From contig NZ_CP064939.1 in the NCBI RefSeq assembly GCF_015679185.1, positions 3,162,001 through 3,226,000 on the forward strand: a stretch of 64,000 bases of DNA, in the 5' to 3' direction. Positions 17,724 through 24,815 of this stretch are shown here, piece after piece. Under the pieces are notes generated by a model, which made no database searches, was not told where the DNA came from, and was given only the letters and a program-made list of their open reading frames with translations. This DNA is from Pedobacter endophyticus. GTDB taxonomy: Bacteria > Bacteroidota > Bacteroidia > Sphingobacteriales > Sphingobacteriaceae. The first letter of the stretch is position 1. The number at the start of each line of letters is the position of its first letter. Made by a program: the position numbers and the translations under genes.

Positions 17724-18284
17724 CTATTTTACACGCTCCATATAGTCGCCGGTTTTAGTGTCTACCTTAACCTTATCGCCTTGATTAATAAACAGTGGAA
17801 CCCTGATTTCGGCACCTGTTTCTACAGTTGCGTATTTTTGGGCACTGGTCGATGTATCGCCCTTAACGGCAGGTTCGGTATACGTTATTTCCAGTTCAAC
17901 GCTGTTGGGCAATTGTGCAACAATCGGTTCATCGCTTTCAAAGGCAATGGTTACGTTCATACCTTCTTTCAAAAACTTAATCGCGCTACCGAAAAGCAGT
18001 TTTGGGATATTGTATTGCTCAAATGTATTGTTGTCCATCACCACCAGGTAATCGCCATCTTCGTATAAGTATTGGTAATCGTTAGTTTCAACGCGACAGA
18101 TTGTAACTTCTTCATCTGTACGGAAACGATATTCAACAATTTTGCCCGTTTTTACGTTGCGCATGCGAGCCTGATAAAAAGCCCTTAAATTGCCTGGCGT
18201 ACGGTGGATATACTCTTCTACGCTAACTAACTCTCCGTTAAAACGAAGCACATTACCGGTCTTTACTTCTGATGCCTTTGCCAT
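17724..18284 (-). CDS. Divergent elongation factor P paralogue without the loop-tip lysine
   Basis: This 186-residue protein is the same length as the canonical efp 118 bases downstream and clearly a duplicate (shared VETNDYQYLYEDGDYLVVMDN, PAVKGDTST). The functional loop reads TPGNLRAF instead of TPGKGGAF, so the tip residue is N32, with an arginine two positions later (R34). All domains are otherwise intact and without stops, and it has its own TAACTTTG box at 18317-18324, so it is probably expressed. It may act on a different stalling context, without modification, or as a competitor; this is inference. Confidence 0.9.
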   Translation of the reverse strand: MAKASEVKTGNVLRFNGELVSVEEYIHRTPGNLRAFYQARMRNVKTGKIVEYRFRTDEEVTICRVETNDYQYLYEDGDYLVVMDNNTFEQYNIPKLLFGSAIKFLKEGMNVTIAFESDEPIVAQLPNSVELEITYTEPAVKGDTSTSAQKYATVETGAEIRVPLFINQGDKVKVDTKTGDYMERVK

Positions 18285-18316
18285 TTTTAATTAAAGTCTA
18301 TTTATTTTTGGAACAC

Positions 18317-18324
18317 CAAAGTTA
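18317..18324 (-). promoter_or_regulatory. Promoter -7 element for the divergent efp paralogue
   Basis: On the minus strand TAACTTTG matches TAnnTTTG and lies 32 bases upstream of the start codon at 18284. No clear TTTG -33 element was found. Confidence 0.55.
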
Positions 18325-18377
18325 AAAAAATCAGTTTTGATTTGGAAAGTTTGTGAATGAATTCATTTTGACCGCTT

Positions 18378-18441
18378 CGTCATTGCGAGGCACGAAGCAA
18401 TCTAATTTGCTAGAGAGATTGCTTCGTGCCTCGCAATGACG
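18378..18441. repeat. Perfect 26-bp inverted repeat (REP/MITE-like hairpin)
   Basis: The arms at 18378-18403 and 18416-18441 are perfectly complementary over 26 bases, with a 12-base loop. The arm sequence (CGTCATTGCGAGGCACGAAG...) is partly shared with about 30525-30610. There is no T run, so it is a repeat rather than a terminator. Confidence 0.85.
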
Positions 18442-18465
18442 ACCTTTCGACGTAAAAACCCTCGT

Positions 18466-18502
18466 ATAAAAGAAATGCCTTTGGGAACCACTCCAAAGGC
18501 AT
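18466..18502 (-). terminator. Intrinsic terminator of the putative small RNA
   Basis: On the minus strand a 10-bp perfect stem (ATGCCTTTGG and CCAAAGGCAT, arms at 18493-18502 and 18475-18484) is followed by TTCTTTT. Confidence 0.75.
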
Positions 18503-18632
18503 AATCAACCTAAACCTCAAACTAAACTATGAAAAAATTTTTCGCCTTTTTAGGGCTTTATATTTTGTTCCGCTGTGCGGAGAATAATCACTTTACTTCA
18601 AGAGCCGAATCAAATATTTTCTTCTCTTTTTG
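18468..18632 (-). ncRNA. Putative small RNA of about 165 nt (6S-like class possible)
   Basis: A complete promoter (18639-18668) faces a strong terminator (18466-18502) on the minus strand with no coding gene between. The predicted transcript begins near CACCACCAAAAAGAG and contains CCGCACAGCGG and GCCCTAAAAAGGC hairpins, plus a longer possible pairing between AUAUUUGAUUC and GGAACAAAAUAU, before the terminator stem. Size and layout would fit a 6S-like RNA (for example the 6S-Flavo class), but I cannot confirm any family. A 42-codon open frame on the plus strand at 18529-18657 overlaps it and is considered less likely. Confidence 0.5.
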
Positions 18633-18638
18633 GTGGTG

Positions 18639-18668
18639 CAAAGGTAAGAACAATTAACCAATTACAAA
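18639..18668 (-). promoter_or_regulatory. Bacteroidota promoter of the putative small RNA
   Basis: On the minus strand TTTG (18665-18668), an 18-base spacer and TACCTTTG (18639-18646) form a near-consensus promoter located downstream of the ABC gene and reading away from it. Confidence 0.7.
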
Positions 18669-18747
18669 ACTTTTTTTCAAAAAAATTTCAATAATACAAA
18701 TGTATGACAAATAAGACGATCGTTCGGGCGACGAATATGCAGTTAAA

Positions 18748-19362
18748 TTATTTGAAATCAGTTATTTGCATAAAATTTCCGCAAAATTCATATTCCTGGA
18801 TCTGGTTCGATCCAATAATTGTCAATCGATCTTTGGTGAAATTTTCAATCAGTTCGCGATACCAATTTACACCCTGAACGTCTAAATTACTTGTTGGTTC
18901 ATCTAAAAATAAAATTGGTGAGTTGGAACAGCAGGCCAAAGCTAGTTTGGTTCTTTGTTTCATTCCCGAAGAAAAATATTTAATTTCTTTATTGGCCGAC
19001 TTCTCTAATCCCAAAATGCCAATCAATGACTTTTCATCAACTCCTGCCGCAAAATCTTTGAACTTAAAATGGAAATTAATAATTTCTTTTAAAGTAAAGG
19101 TTTCTACCAGTTCTAAATAGGGGGCGGCTAAACTAATGTGCTTGTAAACATCCTCTATAGCGATTTCTTTGGTATTTGAGAAAGTAATATCGCCCTCGGA
19201 TGGGCTCAGGCTCCCGGTTAAAACGCTCAATAATGTTGATTTCCCCGAGCCGTTTGGCCCCAAAATAGCATAGCTGTCTCCAGATACAAACTCAGCGCTT
19301 ATACCCCTGAAAATCCATTCTTTGTTAAATCGCCGACCGACATTATTTAAAGCTATCTTCAT
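18748..19362 (-). CDS. ABC transporter ATP-binding protein
   Basis: The 204-residue single ATPase domain has Walker A (GPNGSGKST, about 34-42), the signature FSSGMKQR, Walker B (PILFLDEPTS) and a D-loop. The switch region reads IIGSNQIQEYEF, without the usual H-loop histidine. No permease gene is adjacent, so the substrate is unknown; the small size resembles CcmA-type ATPases. It is preceded by a GNAT gene 30 bases upstream and follows the lipid A genes in the same direction. Confidence 0.88.
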   Translation of the reverse strand: MKIALNNVGRRFNKEWIFRGISAEFVSGDSYAILGPNGSGKSTLLSVLTGSLSPSEGDITFSNTKEIAIEDVYKHISLAAPYLELVETFTLKEIINFHFKFKDFAAGVDEKSLIGILGLEKSANKEIKYFSSGMKQRTKLALACCSNSPILFLDEPTSNLDVQGVNWYRELIENFTKDRLTIIGSNQIQEYEFCGNFMQITDFK

Positions 19363-19392
19363 TTTGTAGTATCGAGGGATGAGTATAAAGTA

Positions 19393-19857
19393 TCAAGACG
19401 AAGCCAAAGACTTGGCCATACAAACACTGTTATCAATACCAATGTATTGACCATAATTTGGGATTACTTTGTAACTCATTTTTCGATAAAAGGCGATTGC
19501 CTCTGTCTGTCTTTTTCCTGTTTCCAAAATGCACTCAGAAAAACCTAAAGCGGCGGCCCACTGCTCCAACTCAGTCAGCAGCTTCGCGGCAATACCTTGT
19601 TTTCGGAAATCAGGGTGAACAAACATGCGTTTAACCTCGGCCGTGGTGTCTGAGAAGGGTTTTATTGCGCCGCAGCCAACCGGAGTTTCATTTTTATACG
19701 CAACTATCACCTCTTTTATGGCGTCAACTTTATTAAATTGATCGTAAAATGCATGTTCGTCGCCGTCAGTAACCGCCAGGTACTTATCCAACAGAATAAC
19801 CAGCTGCCTAAAATCAGTATTGTCTGAATTGGTTTTTATCAACACGATGTCGTTCAT
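19393..19857 (-). CDS. GNAT family N-acetyltransferase
   Basis: This 154-residue protein has the GNAT acetyl-CoA binding motif VKRMFVHPDFRKQGIAAKLLTELE (R/Q-x-x-G-x-A, about 94-117) and the C-terminal LETGKRQTEAIAFYRKMSYK segment. The acceptor substrate cannot be inferred. It lies 30 bases upstream of the ABC ATPase on the same strand, so the two may be co-transcribed. Confidence 0.85.
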   Translation of the reverse strand: MNDIVLIKTNSDNTDFRQLVILLDKYLAVTDGDEHAFYDQFNKVDAIKEVIVAYKNETPVGCGAIKPFSDTTAEVKRMFVHPDFRKQGIAAKLLTELEQWAAALGFSECILETGKRQTEAIAFYRKMSYKVIPNYGQYIGIDNSVCMAKSLASS

Positions 19858-20096
19858 GAGTTCCTATTTTTACCAGCCTTATCTGGCGCAAGCGTCTCGC
19901 TTGTGCCTATCAAATTACTAAAATGCTCCTTATATTGTCCTAGAGAGACGCTACGACGAGTAAAGTCTTCGACTTCCGCTCAGACTGACAGCTGACAAGC
20001 TTAGCTTAATAGAAGTGCTACTTGCTCCAAACGTGTACGCTCCTGTCGGTTTTTTTTCTCAGGACTCCCGACTCCCGACTTCGGACTTTCTTCAGC
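19858..20096. repeat. Spacer with fragments of dispersed repeats
   Basis: Half of the CTTCGACT...GCTCAG...CTGACAG family occurs near 19968-19993, and an ACTCCCGACTCCCGACTTCGG element at 20068-20088. No gene is seen. Confidence 0.5.
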
Positions 20097-20882
20097 CTAA
20101 CTCCCCATGCCGAAGCCTTTCATCACGCCACGATTTGAGTTGCGGATAAAATCTACAATTTCGTCGCGGATTTCCGTTGGCTTAAATTCAGCTTCTATGA
20201 TGTCGAGCGCCTTGGTTACATTGTTATGTTTTACAAAAAGCACACGATAAATTTCTTGAATTTCATCGATTTGCTCATTGGTAAAGCCTCTCCTACGCAA
20301 GCCAACAGAGTTGATTCCAGCATACGAAAGTGGTTCGCGGGCCGCCTTTACATAGGGCGGAACATCTTTACGTACCAATGAGCCGCCTGTTACAAACGCG
20401 TACGAGCCAACTTTTACAAATTGGTGAATGGCCACCAAACCGGCCAAAACTACGTTGTTACCAATGGTAATGTGGCCCGCCAAAGTGGTGCTGTTAGAAA
20501 AAATGCAATTATCGCCCACTTCGCAATCGTGCGCAATGTGCGAGTAGGCCTGAATTAAGCAATTGCTGCCAATAACGGTTTTCCATTTATCTTTTGTACC
20601 GCGATTAACGGTTACACATTCGCGAATGGTGGTGTTATCGCCAATTTCAGCAGTTGTAACCTCACCAGCGTATTTTAAATCTTGTGGTTCGCCAGAAATG
20701 ACTGCACCTGGAAAAATACGGCAGTTTTTACCGATACGGGCACCATCCATAATGGTAACGTTCGAGCCAATCCAGGTTCCCTCGCCAATAACAACGTCTT
20801 TATGTATCACTACAAAGGGCTCAATTACCACGTTTTCGGCAATTTTTGCCTGGGGATGTATATATGCTAACGGTTGTATCAT
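20097..20882 (-). CDS. lpxA: UDP-N-acetylglucosamine acyltransferase
   Basis: LpxA transfers a 3-hydroxyacyl chain from ACP to UDP-GlcNAc, the first step of lipid A synthesis. The 261-residue cytosolic protein consists of left-handed beta-helix hexapeptide repeats (IHPQAKIAENVVIEPFVVIHKDVVIGEGTW...), the catalytic-histidine region YSHIAHDCEVGDNC, HQFVKVG, and a helical C-terminal domain. Its ATG overlaps the TAA of the upstream lpxC-fabZ gene (TAATG), a sign of translational coupling. It is the third gene of an lpxD-lpxC/fabZ-lpxA operon. Confidence 0.96.
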   Translation of the reverse strand: MIQPLAYIHPQAKIAENVVIEPFVVIHKDVVIGEGTWIGSNVTIMDGARIGKNCRIFPGAVISGEPQDLKYAGEVTTAEIGDNTTIRECVTVNRGTKDKWKTVIGSNCLIQAYSHIAHDCEVGDNCIFSNSTTLAGHITIGNNVVLAGLVAIHQFVKVGSYAFVTGGSLVRKDVPPYVKAAREPLSYAGINSVGLRRRGFTNEQIDEIQEIYRVLFVKHNNVTKALDIIEAEFKPTEIRDEIVDFIRNSNRGVMKGFGMGS

Positions 20883-22294
20883 TATTGAGCGGGTTCGGTT
20901 TGTTTAACTTTAGAGATCTGGGCCATCATTTCGGCTTCTACAACGATTTTTTCGCCAACCATACCTACGCCTTTCATTTGAGCAATACCTCTTCTAATAG
21001 GCTCGAGCAAGTCGCAACGGAAAACGATTGTATCGCCGGGAAGTACCTGCGCCCTAAAGCGAACATTATCTATTTTTAAGAAATAAGTAAGGTAGTTGCT
21101 TGGATCTGGAACGGTGCTTAACACCAAAATGCCACCCACCTGGGCCATGGCCTCAATTTGGATTACACCCGGAAAAACTGGCGTGCCCGGAAAATGGCCC
21201 TTAAAAAACTCCTCGTTCATGGTTACGTTTTTAACGCCCACAACATGGTTTTTAGAAAGCTCCAAAATTTTATCAACAAATAAAAATGGCTGACGGTGCG
21301 GCAAAATGTCCATAATTTGAACAACATCGTATAATGGCTTAGCGCTCGGATCGTACACTTTTTGTATTTTCTTGTTTTTCTCTTTTTTAATGGCGGCCTT
21401 AATTTTTTTGGCAAAGGCTACATTAGCTGCGTGGCCCGGTCTTGCTGCCATAATGTGGCCTTTTAAATGCATACCTACCAACGCCAAATCGCCAATCATA
21501 TCAAGCAATTTGTGTCGTGCAGGCTCATTTTGGTAACGTAGCTCCATATTGTTCAATATGCCTTGCGGCGCTACATCTATATCTTTACGGTTGAAAAGTT
21601 TGGCCAAATGACCTAATTCATCTTTGGTAACCTCTTTATCTACAATTACAATGGCATTATTTAAATCGCCACCTTTAATTAGGTTGTGCGATAGCTGATA
21701 CTCGAGCTCGTGCAAAAAGCAGAATGTACGGCAAGAAGCAATTTCCTTTTTAAACTCAGCAATGGTGTTTATGCCAGCATGCTGGCTCCCCAAAACCGGA
21801 GAGTTATAATCGATCATACAAGTGAAGCGATAGTCATCCAATGGCATCGCCACAATCTCCACCTTTCTGTCGGCCTCTGTATAAGTAATATTATGGGGAA
21901 TGGTAAAGTATTCACGATCGGCATTTTGCTCAATAGTTCCTGCTTCTTCCAATAAATCAATAAATTGAATGGAGCTTCCATCCATAATAGGCGTTTCAGG
22001 CCCGTCAAGCTTTATAAGCACGTTATCAAGATCCATACCTACCAACGATGCCATTACATGCTCAACAGTGCTCACACTGGCACCATTTTGGGTAATGGTT
22101 GTACCGCGGGAGGTGTCGGTTACGTTATCTGCATCAGCGTCGATAATCGGGTTGCCTTCCAAGTCGATGCGTTGGAATTTAAACCCGTGATTTTCTGGTG
22201 CAGGGCAAAAAGTTAAGGTAACATTAGCACCTGTGTGTAAACCAACACCCGATGCAGATATCTCTTTTTTAATCGTTCTTTGTCTAACGTTCAT
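20882..22294 (-). CDS. lpxC-fabZ: Bifunctional UDP-3-O-acyl-GlcNAc deacetylase / 3-hydroxyacyl-ACP dehydratase
   Basis: The 470-residue fusion is typical of Bacteroidota. Residues about 1-300 are LpxC, a zinc deacetylase and the committed step of lipid A synthesis, with the zinc histidine in VEHVMASLVG and the HKLLDMIGDLAL site. Residues about 325-470 are FabZ, a hot-dog dehydratase of fatty acid elongation, with DILPHRQPFLFVDKI and the active site GHFPGTPVFPGVIQIEAMAQ. It overlaps lpxD by 11 bases and lpxA by one. The fusion ties lipid A and fatty acid synthesis, which compete for 3-hydroxyacyl-ACP. Confidence 0.96.
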   Translation of the reverse strand: MNVRQRTIKKEISASGVGLHTGANVTLTFCPAPENHGFKFQRIDLEGNPIIDADADNVTDTSRGTTITQNGASVSTVEHVMASLVGMDLDNVLIKLDGPETPIMDGSSIQFIDLLEEAGTIEQNADREYFTIPHNITYTEADRKVEIVAMPLDDYRFTCMIDYNSPVLGSQHAGINTIAEFKKEIASCRTFCFLHELEYQLSHNLIKGGDLNNAIVIVDKEVTKDELGHLAKLFNRKDIDVAPQGILNNMELRYQNEPARHKLLDMIGDLALVGMHLKGHIMAARPGHAANVAFAKKIKAAIKKEKNKKIQKVYDPSAKPLYDVVQIMDILPHRQPFLFVDKILELSKNHVVGVKNVTMNEEFFKGHFPGTPVFPGVIQIEAMAQVGGILVLSTVPDPSNYLTYFLKIDNVRFRAQVLPGDTIVFRCDLLEPIRRGIAQMKGVGMVGEKIVVEAEMMAQISKVKQTEPAQ

Positions 22295-23360
22295 TGTGTA
22301 TTGTGTTCTTTTCCAGTTCAGCTGTAAGCTTTTTCAATTCTTGTTCTAAAAGGTTAATTCTCTTTTCTACATCAGGCAGATGTTTAAAAATGACTGAGGC
22401 ACGCATCCAGTTGCGCAACGGTTGTGCGGGGCTACCGTGCCATTGCTTGTTTTCTTCGGTAATGTTGAAGTTTATTCCGGCCTGAGCGCCAATTTGGGTT
22501 CCTTTTGCGAGGGTTAAATGACCGGCTATACCAACCTGACCGCCAACCACACTATTTGCGCCCACTTTAGTACTTCCTGAAATGCCCGACTGAGCGGCAA
22601 GAACTGTGTTCTCGCCAATTTCCACATTGTGGGCAATTTGAATGAGGTTATCGATTTTCGCTCCTTTTCTAACAATCGTTGAGCCCATTGTTGCCCTATC
22701 TACAGTGGTATTGGCTCCAATTTCAACGTCATCCTCGATAATCACATTTCCGATCTGCGGAATTTTATTATAAGTACCATCTTTTTGCGGCGCAAAACCA
22801 AATCCATCACTTCCAATTACGGTATTTGCATGTATGGTTACCTTGTTGCCGATAACTGAATTGTGATAGATTTTAACGCCCGGAAAAAAAGTGCAGTTAT
22901 CGCCGATTTTGGAATTAGCACCAATAAAAGTTTGCGAATTAATTTTGCAACCATCGCCAATAACCACGTTTTCGGCGATGTACGAGAAAGCATCGATAAA
23001 AACATTTTTGCCAATCTTCGCAGTTGGATGTACAAAAGCAAGCTTATCTACCCCCGATTGGGCGGCCTGCGCATTTATTGCCTCGTTATATTTATCTAAA
23101 AGTATGGTAAATGAACTGTACGGATTATCTACCCGAATTAATGTGCTTGTATATGGCTGTGTTGGCGCAAAGCTCCTCGAAACAATAACAACCGATGCCC
23201 GGGTTGAATATAAAAAGTTTTCGTATTTAGGGTTAGAAAGAAAAGAAAGCGAGCCCTCCTTACCATCTTCTATTTTAGAAAGTTCTGATACGGCTACATC
23301 TGGGTTGCCATCAATGGAACCGTCTAAAAACTCGCTTATCTGCTTTGCAGTAAATTGCAT
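22284..23360 (-). CDS. lpxD: UDP-3-O-(3-hydroxyacyl)glucosamine N-acyltransferase
   Basis: LpxD adds the N-linked hydroxyacyl chain during lipid A synthesis. The 358-residue protein has the N-terminal uridine-binding domain (about 1-100), a long beta-helix of hexapeptide repeats, the catalytic-histidine region IQIAHNVEIGENTVLAAQSGISGS, and a C-terminal helix that continues as a coiled coil. It is the first gene of the lipid A operon. A near-perfect promoter (23365-23395) ends four bases before the ATG, which predicts a leaderless or almost leaderless mRNA. Confidence 0.96.
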   Translation of the reverse strand: MQFTAKQISEFLDGSIDGNPDVAVSELSKIEDGKEGSLSFLSNPKYENFLYSTRASVVIVSRSFAPTQPYTSTLIRVDNPYSSFTILLDKYNEAINAQAAQSGVDKLAFVHPTAKIGKNVFIDAFSYIAENVVIGDGCKINSQTFIGANSKIGDNCTFFPGVKIYHNSVIGNKVTIHANTVIGSDGFGFAPQKDGTYNKIPQIGNVIIEDDVEIGANTTVDRATMGSTIVRKGAKIDNLIQIAHNVEIGENTVLAAQSGISGSTKVGANSVVGGQVGIAGHLTLAKGTQIGAQAGINFNITEENKQWHGSPAQPLRNWMRASVIFKHLPDVEKRINLLEQELKKLTAELEKNTIHNER

Positions 23361-23364
23361 TGTA

Positions 23365-23395
23365 CAAAGGTATATGTTAAATTGATATGAACAAA
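23365..23395 (-). promoter_or_regulatory. Promoter of the lpxD-lpxC/fabZ-lpxA operon, abutting the start codon
   Basis: On the minus strand TTTG (23392-23395), a 19-base spacer and TACCTTTG (23365-23372) are followed by TACA and then the lpxD ATG. The usual start point would coincide with the A of the ATG. Confidence 0.75.
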
Positions 23396-23480
23396 AAAAC
23401 CTGTTCAGGTTAAATGATGTATATTACACAATAGTAAGACTTAAAACGGCAGTAAAAGTCAAATATTTTGTTAAAACCAC

Positions 23481-24704
23481 TTAAATACCCCTCGGATAAC
23501 AGAGGATATACTTCTCAACAGTTTTTTGTAAAGACTCTAAGTTGGATAAATCTGATGCTTTTGCAATATCGACAATATCGTTATTTTTCATCAAAATCTT
23601 AATGTTCCCCACACCTGCATTGTAGGCCCGGTTTTGAATGGCACTTGTAAACACAAAATAATGCACATTTGCTGGTTTTATGCCCAATAAGTTCACTGCT
23701 GCGTCCTGCAAAAATTCGACCCGATCGGCTGGTGCCATTTCGTTACTCATCTCCACTTTGTAGAGGTTTCTCGATGTCAGCATTTGGCATAACGTAGATA
23801 AGATCTTATCAGAATGGCTTGCCCAAACTTTTACCGCGGTGTAAATATCCTGATCATCGAGGTTGGTAAAATGGGTAAGGTGCGCTTGTTGAAGAAAGAA
23901 ATCCTCTTCATTGATATCGTTTTTGAGGAAATAATTCAGCGATGGCGGCGCAAATAAATTTTCGCCCGCTGCCGATAACTCCTTGGCCCTTTCGAGCAGT
24001 TTCACCAATATCATTTCGCCCGCAATTACGGTTTTATGCAAATAAACCTGCCAATACATCAGCCTGCGGGCAATTAAAAACTTTTCTATCGAGTAAATCC
24101 CCTTCTCCTCAATAACAAGGTCGTCATCAAAAACGTTAAACATCTTGATAATCCGGTCGAAACTGATTACGCCCTCGCTTACCCCCGTAAAAAAGCTGTC
24201 GCGATTCAAGTAATCCATCCTATCTAAATCCAACTGACCGGAAATGAGTTGATGCAAAAACCGTTTCGGATAGGTTCCGTTGAAAATCTCTATGGCATGA
24301 GTAAGCTGTCCGTCGAAATGCGCATTAAGTTCCTGCATCAACTTCATCGAAATATCCTCGTGCATGATGCCCGTTACGAGCGAATGTTCTAAGGCATGCG
24401 AAAATGGCCCGTGCCCAATATCGTGCAGTAAAATAGCCAGTATTGCCGCTTCCTCTTCACCTTTTGTAATACTGGTGCCCTTGCTTCTCAGTATCTCTAT
24501 GGCCAGGCCCATTAAATGCATGGCGCCCAGGGCATGGTGAAAACGGGTGTGCAAAGCGCCGGGATAGACCAAATGCGTCATCCCAAGCTGCTTAATGTAC
24601 CGCAATCGCTGAAAATACGGATGAGAAATTACATCGTAGATTAACGCCGAAGGTATGCTGATGAAACCGTAAACGGGATCATTGATTATTTTCTTCTTGT
24701 TCAA
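23481..24704 (-). CDS. HD-domain phosphohydrolase (dNTPase/SAMHD1-like)
   Basis: This 407-residue cytosolic protein has an HD metal site: H in TRFHHALGAMHL (about 52-64), HD in LLHDIGHGPFSHALEHSL (about 92-109), and a later D in QLDLDRMDYLNRDSF. Its opening, INDPVYGFISIPSALIYDVISHPYFQRLRYIKQLG, is the usual start of SAMHD1-like hydrolases, which act on nucleoside triphosphates; the true substrate is unproven. The start codon is TTG: the frame has a stop two codons upstream and no ATG before the conserved N-terminus. It lies upstream of lpxD on the same strand and is divergent from porX. Confidence 0.88.
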   Translation of the reverse strand: MNKKKIINDPVYGFISIPSALIYDVISHPYFQRLRYIKQLGMTHLVYPGALHTRFHHALGAMHLMGLAIEILRSKGTSITKGEEEAAILAILLHDIGHGPFSHALEHSLVTGIMHEDISMKLMQELNAHFDGQLTHAIEIFNGTYPKRFLHQLISGQLDLDRMDYLNRDSFFTGVSEGVISFDRIIKMFNVFDDDLVIEEKGIYSIEKFLIARRLMYWQVYLHKTVIAGEMILVKLLERAKELSAAGENLFAPPSLNYFLKNDINEEDFFLQQAHLTHFTNLDDQDIYTAVKVWASHSDKILSTLCQMLTSRNLYKVEMSNEMAPADRVEFLQDAAVNLLGIKPANVHYFVFTSAIQNRAYNAGVGNIKILMKNNDIVDIAKASDLSNLESLQKTVEKYILCYPRGI

Positions 24705-24815
24705 TAGTTAAAAATAGTTAAATAGATAGATACGGTACAAAAATTGCTATTTTTATTTATACTTTGATTTACCCGCCAAAATAAAAGGCACTACATACCT
24801 ATTTTTTACAAAAAC

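Noticed and set aside
18529..18657. 42-codon plus-strand frame beginning MKKFFAFLGLYILFRC
   Set aside because: It is antisense to a good promoter-terminator pair, and its length and composition can be explained by the RNA unit. It remains a minor alternative.
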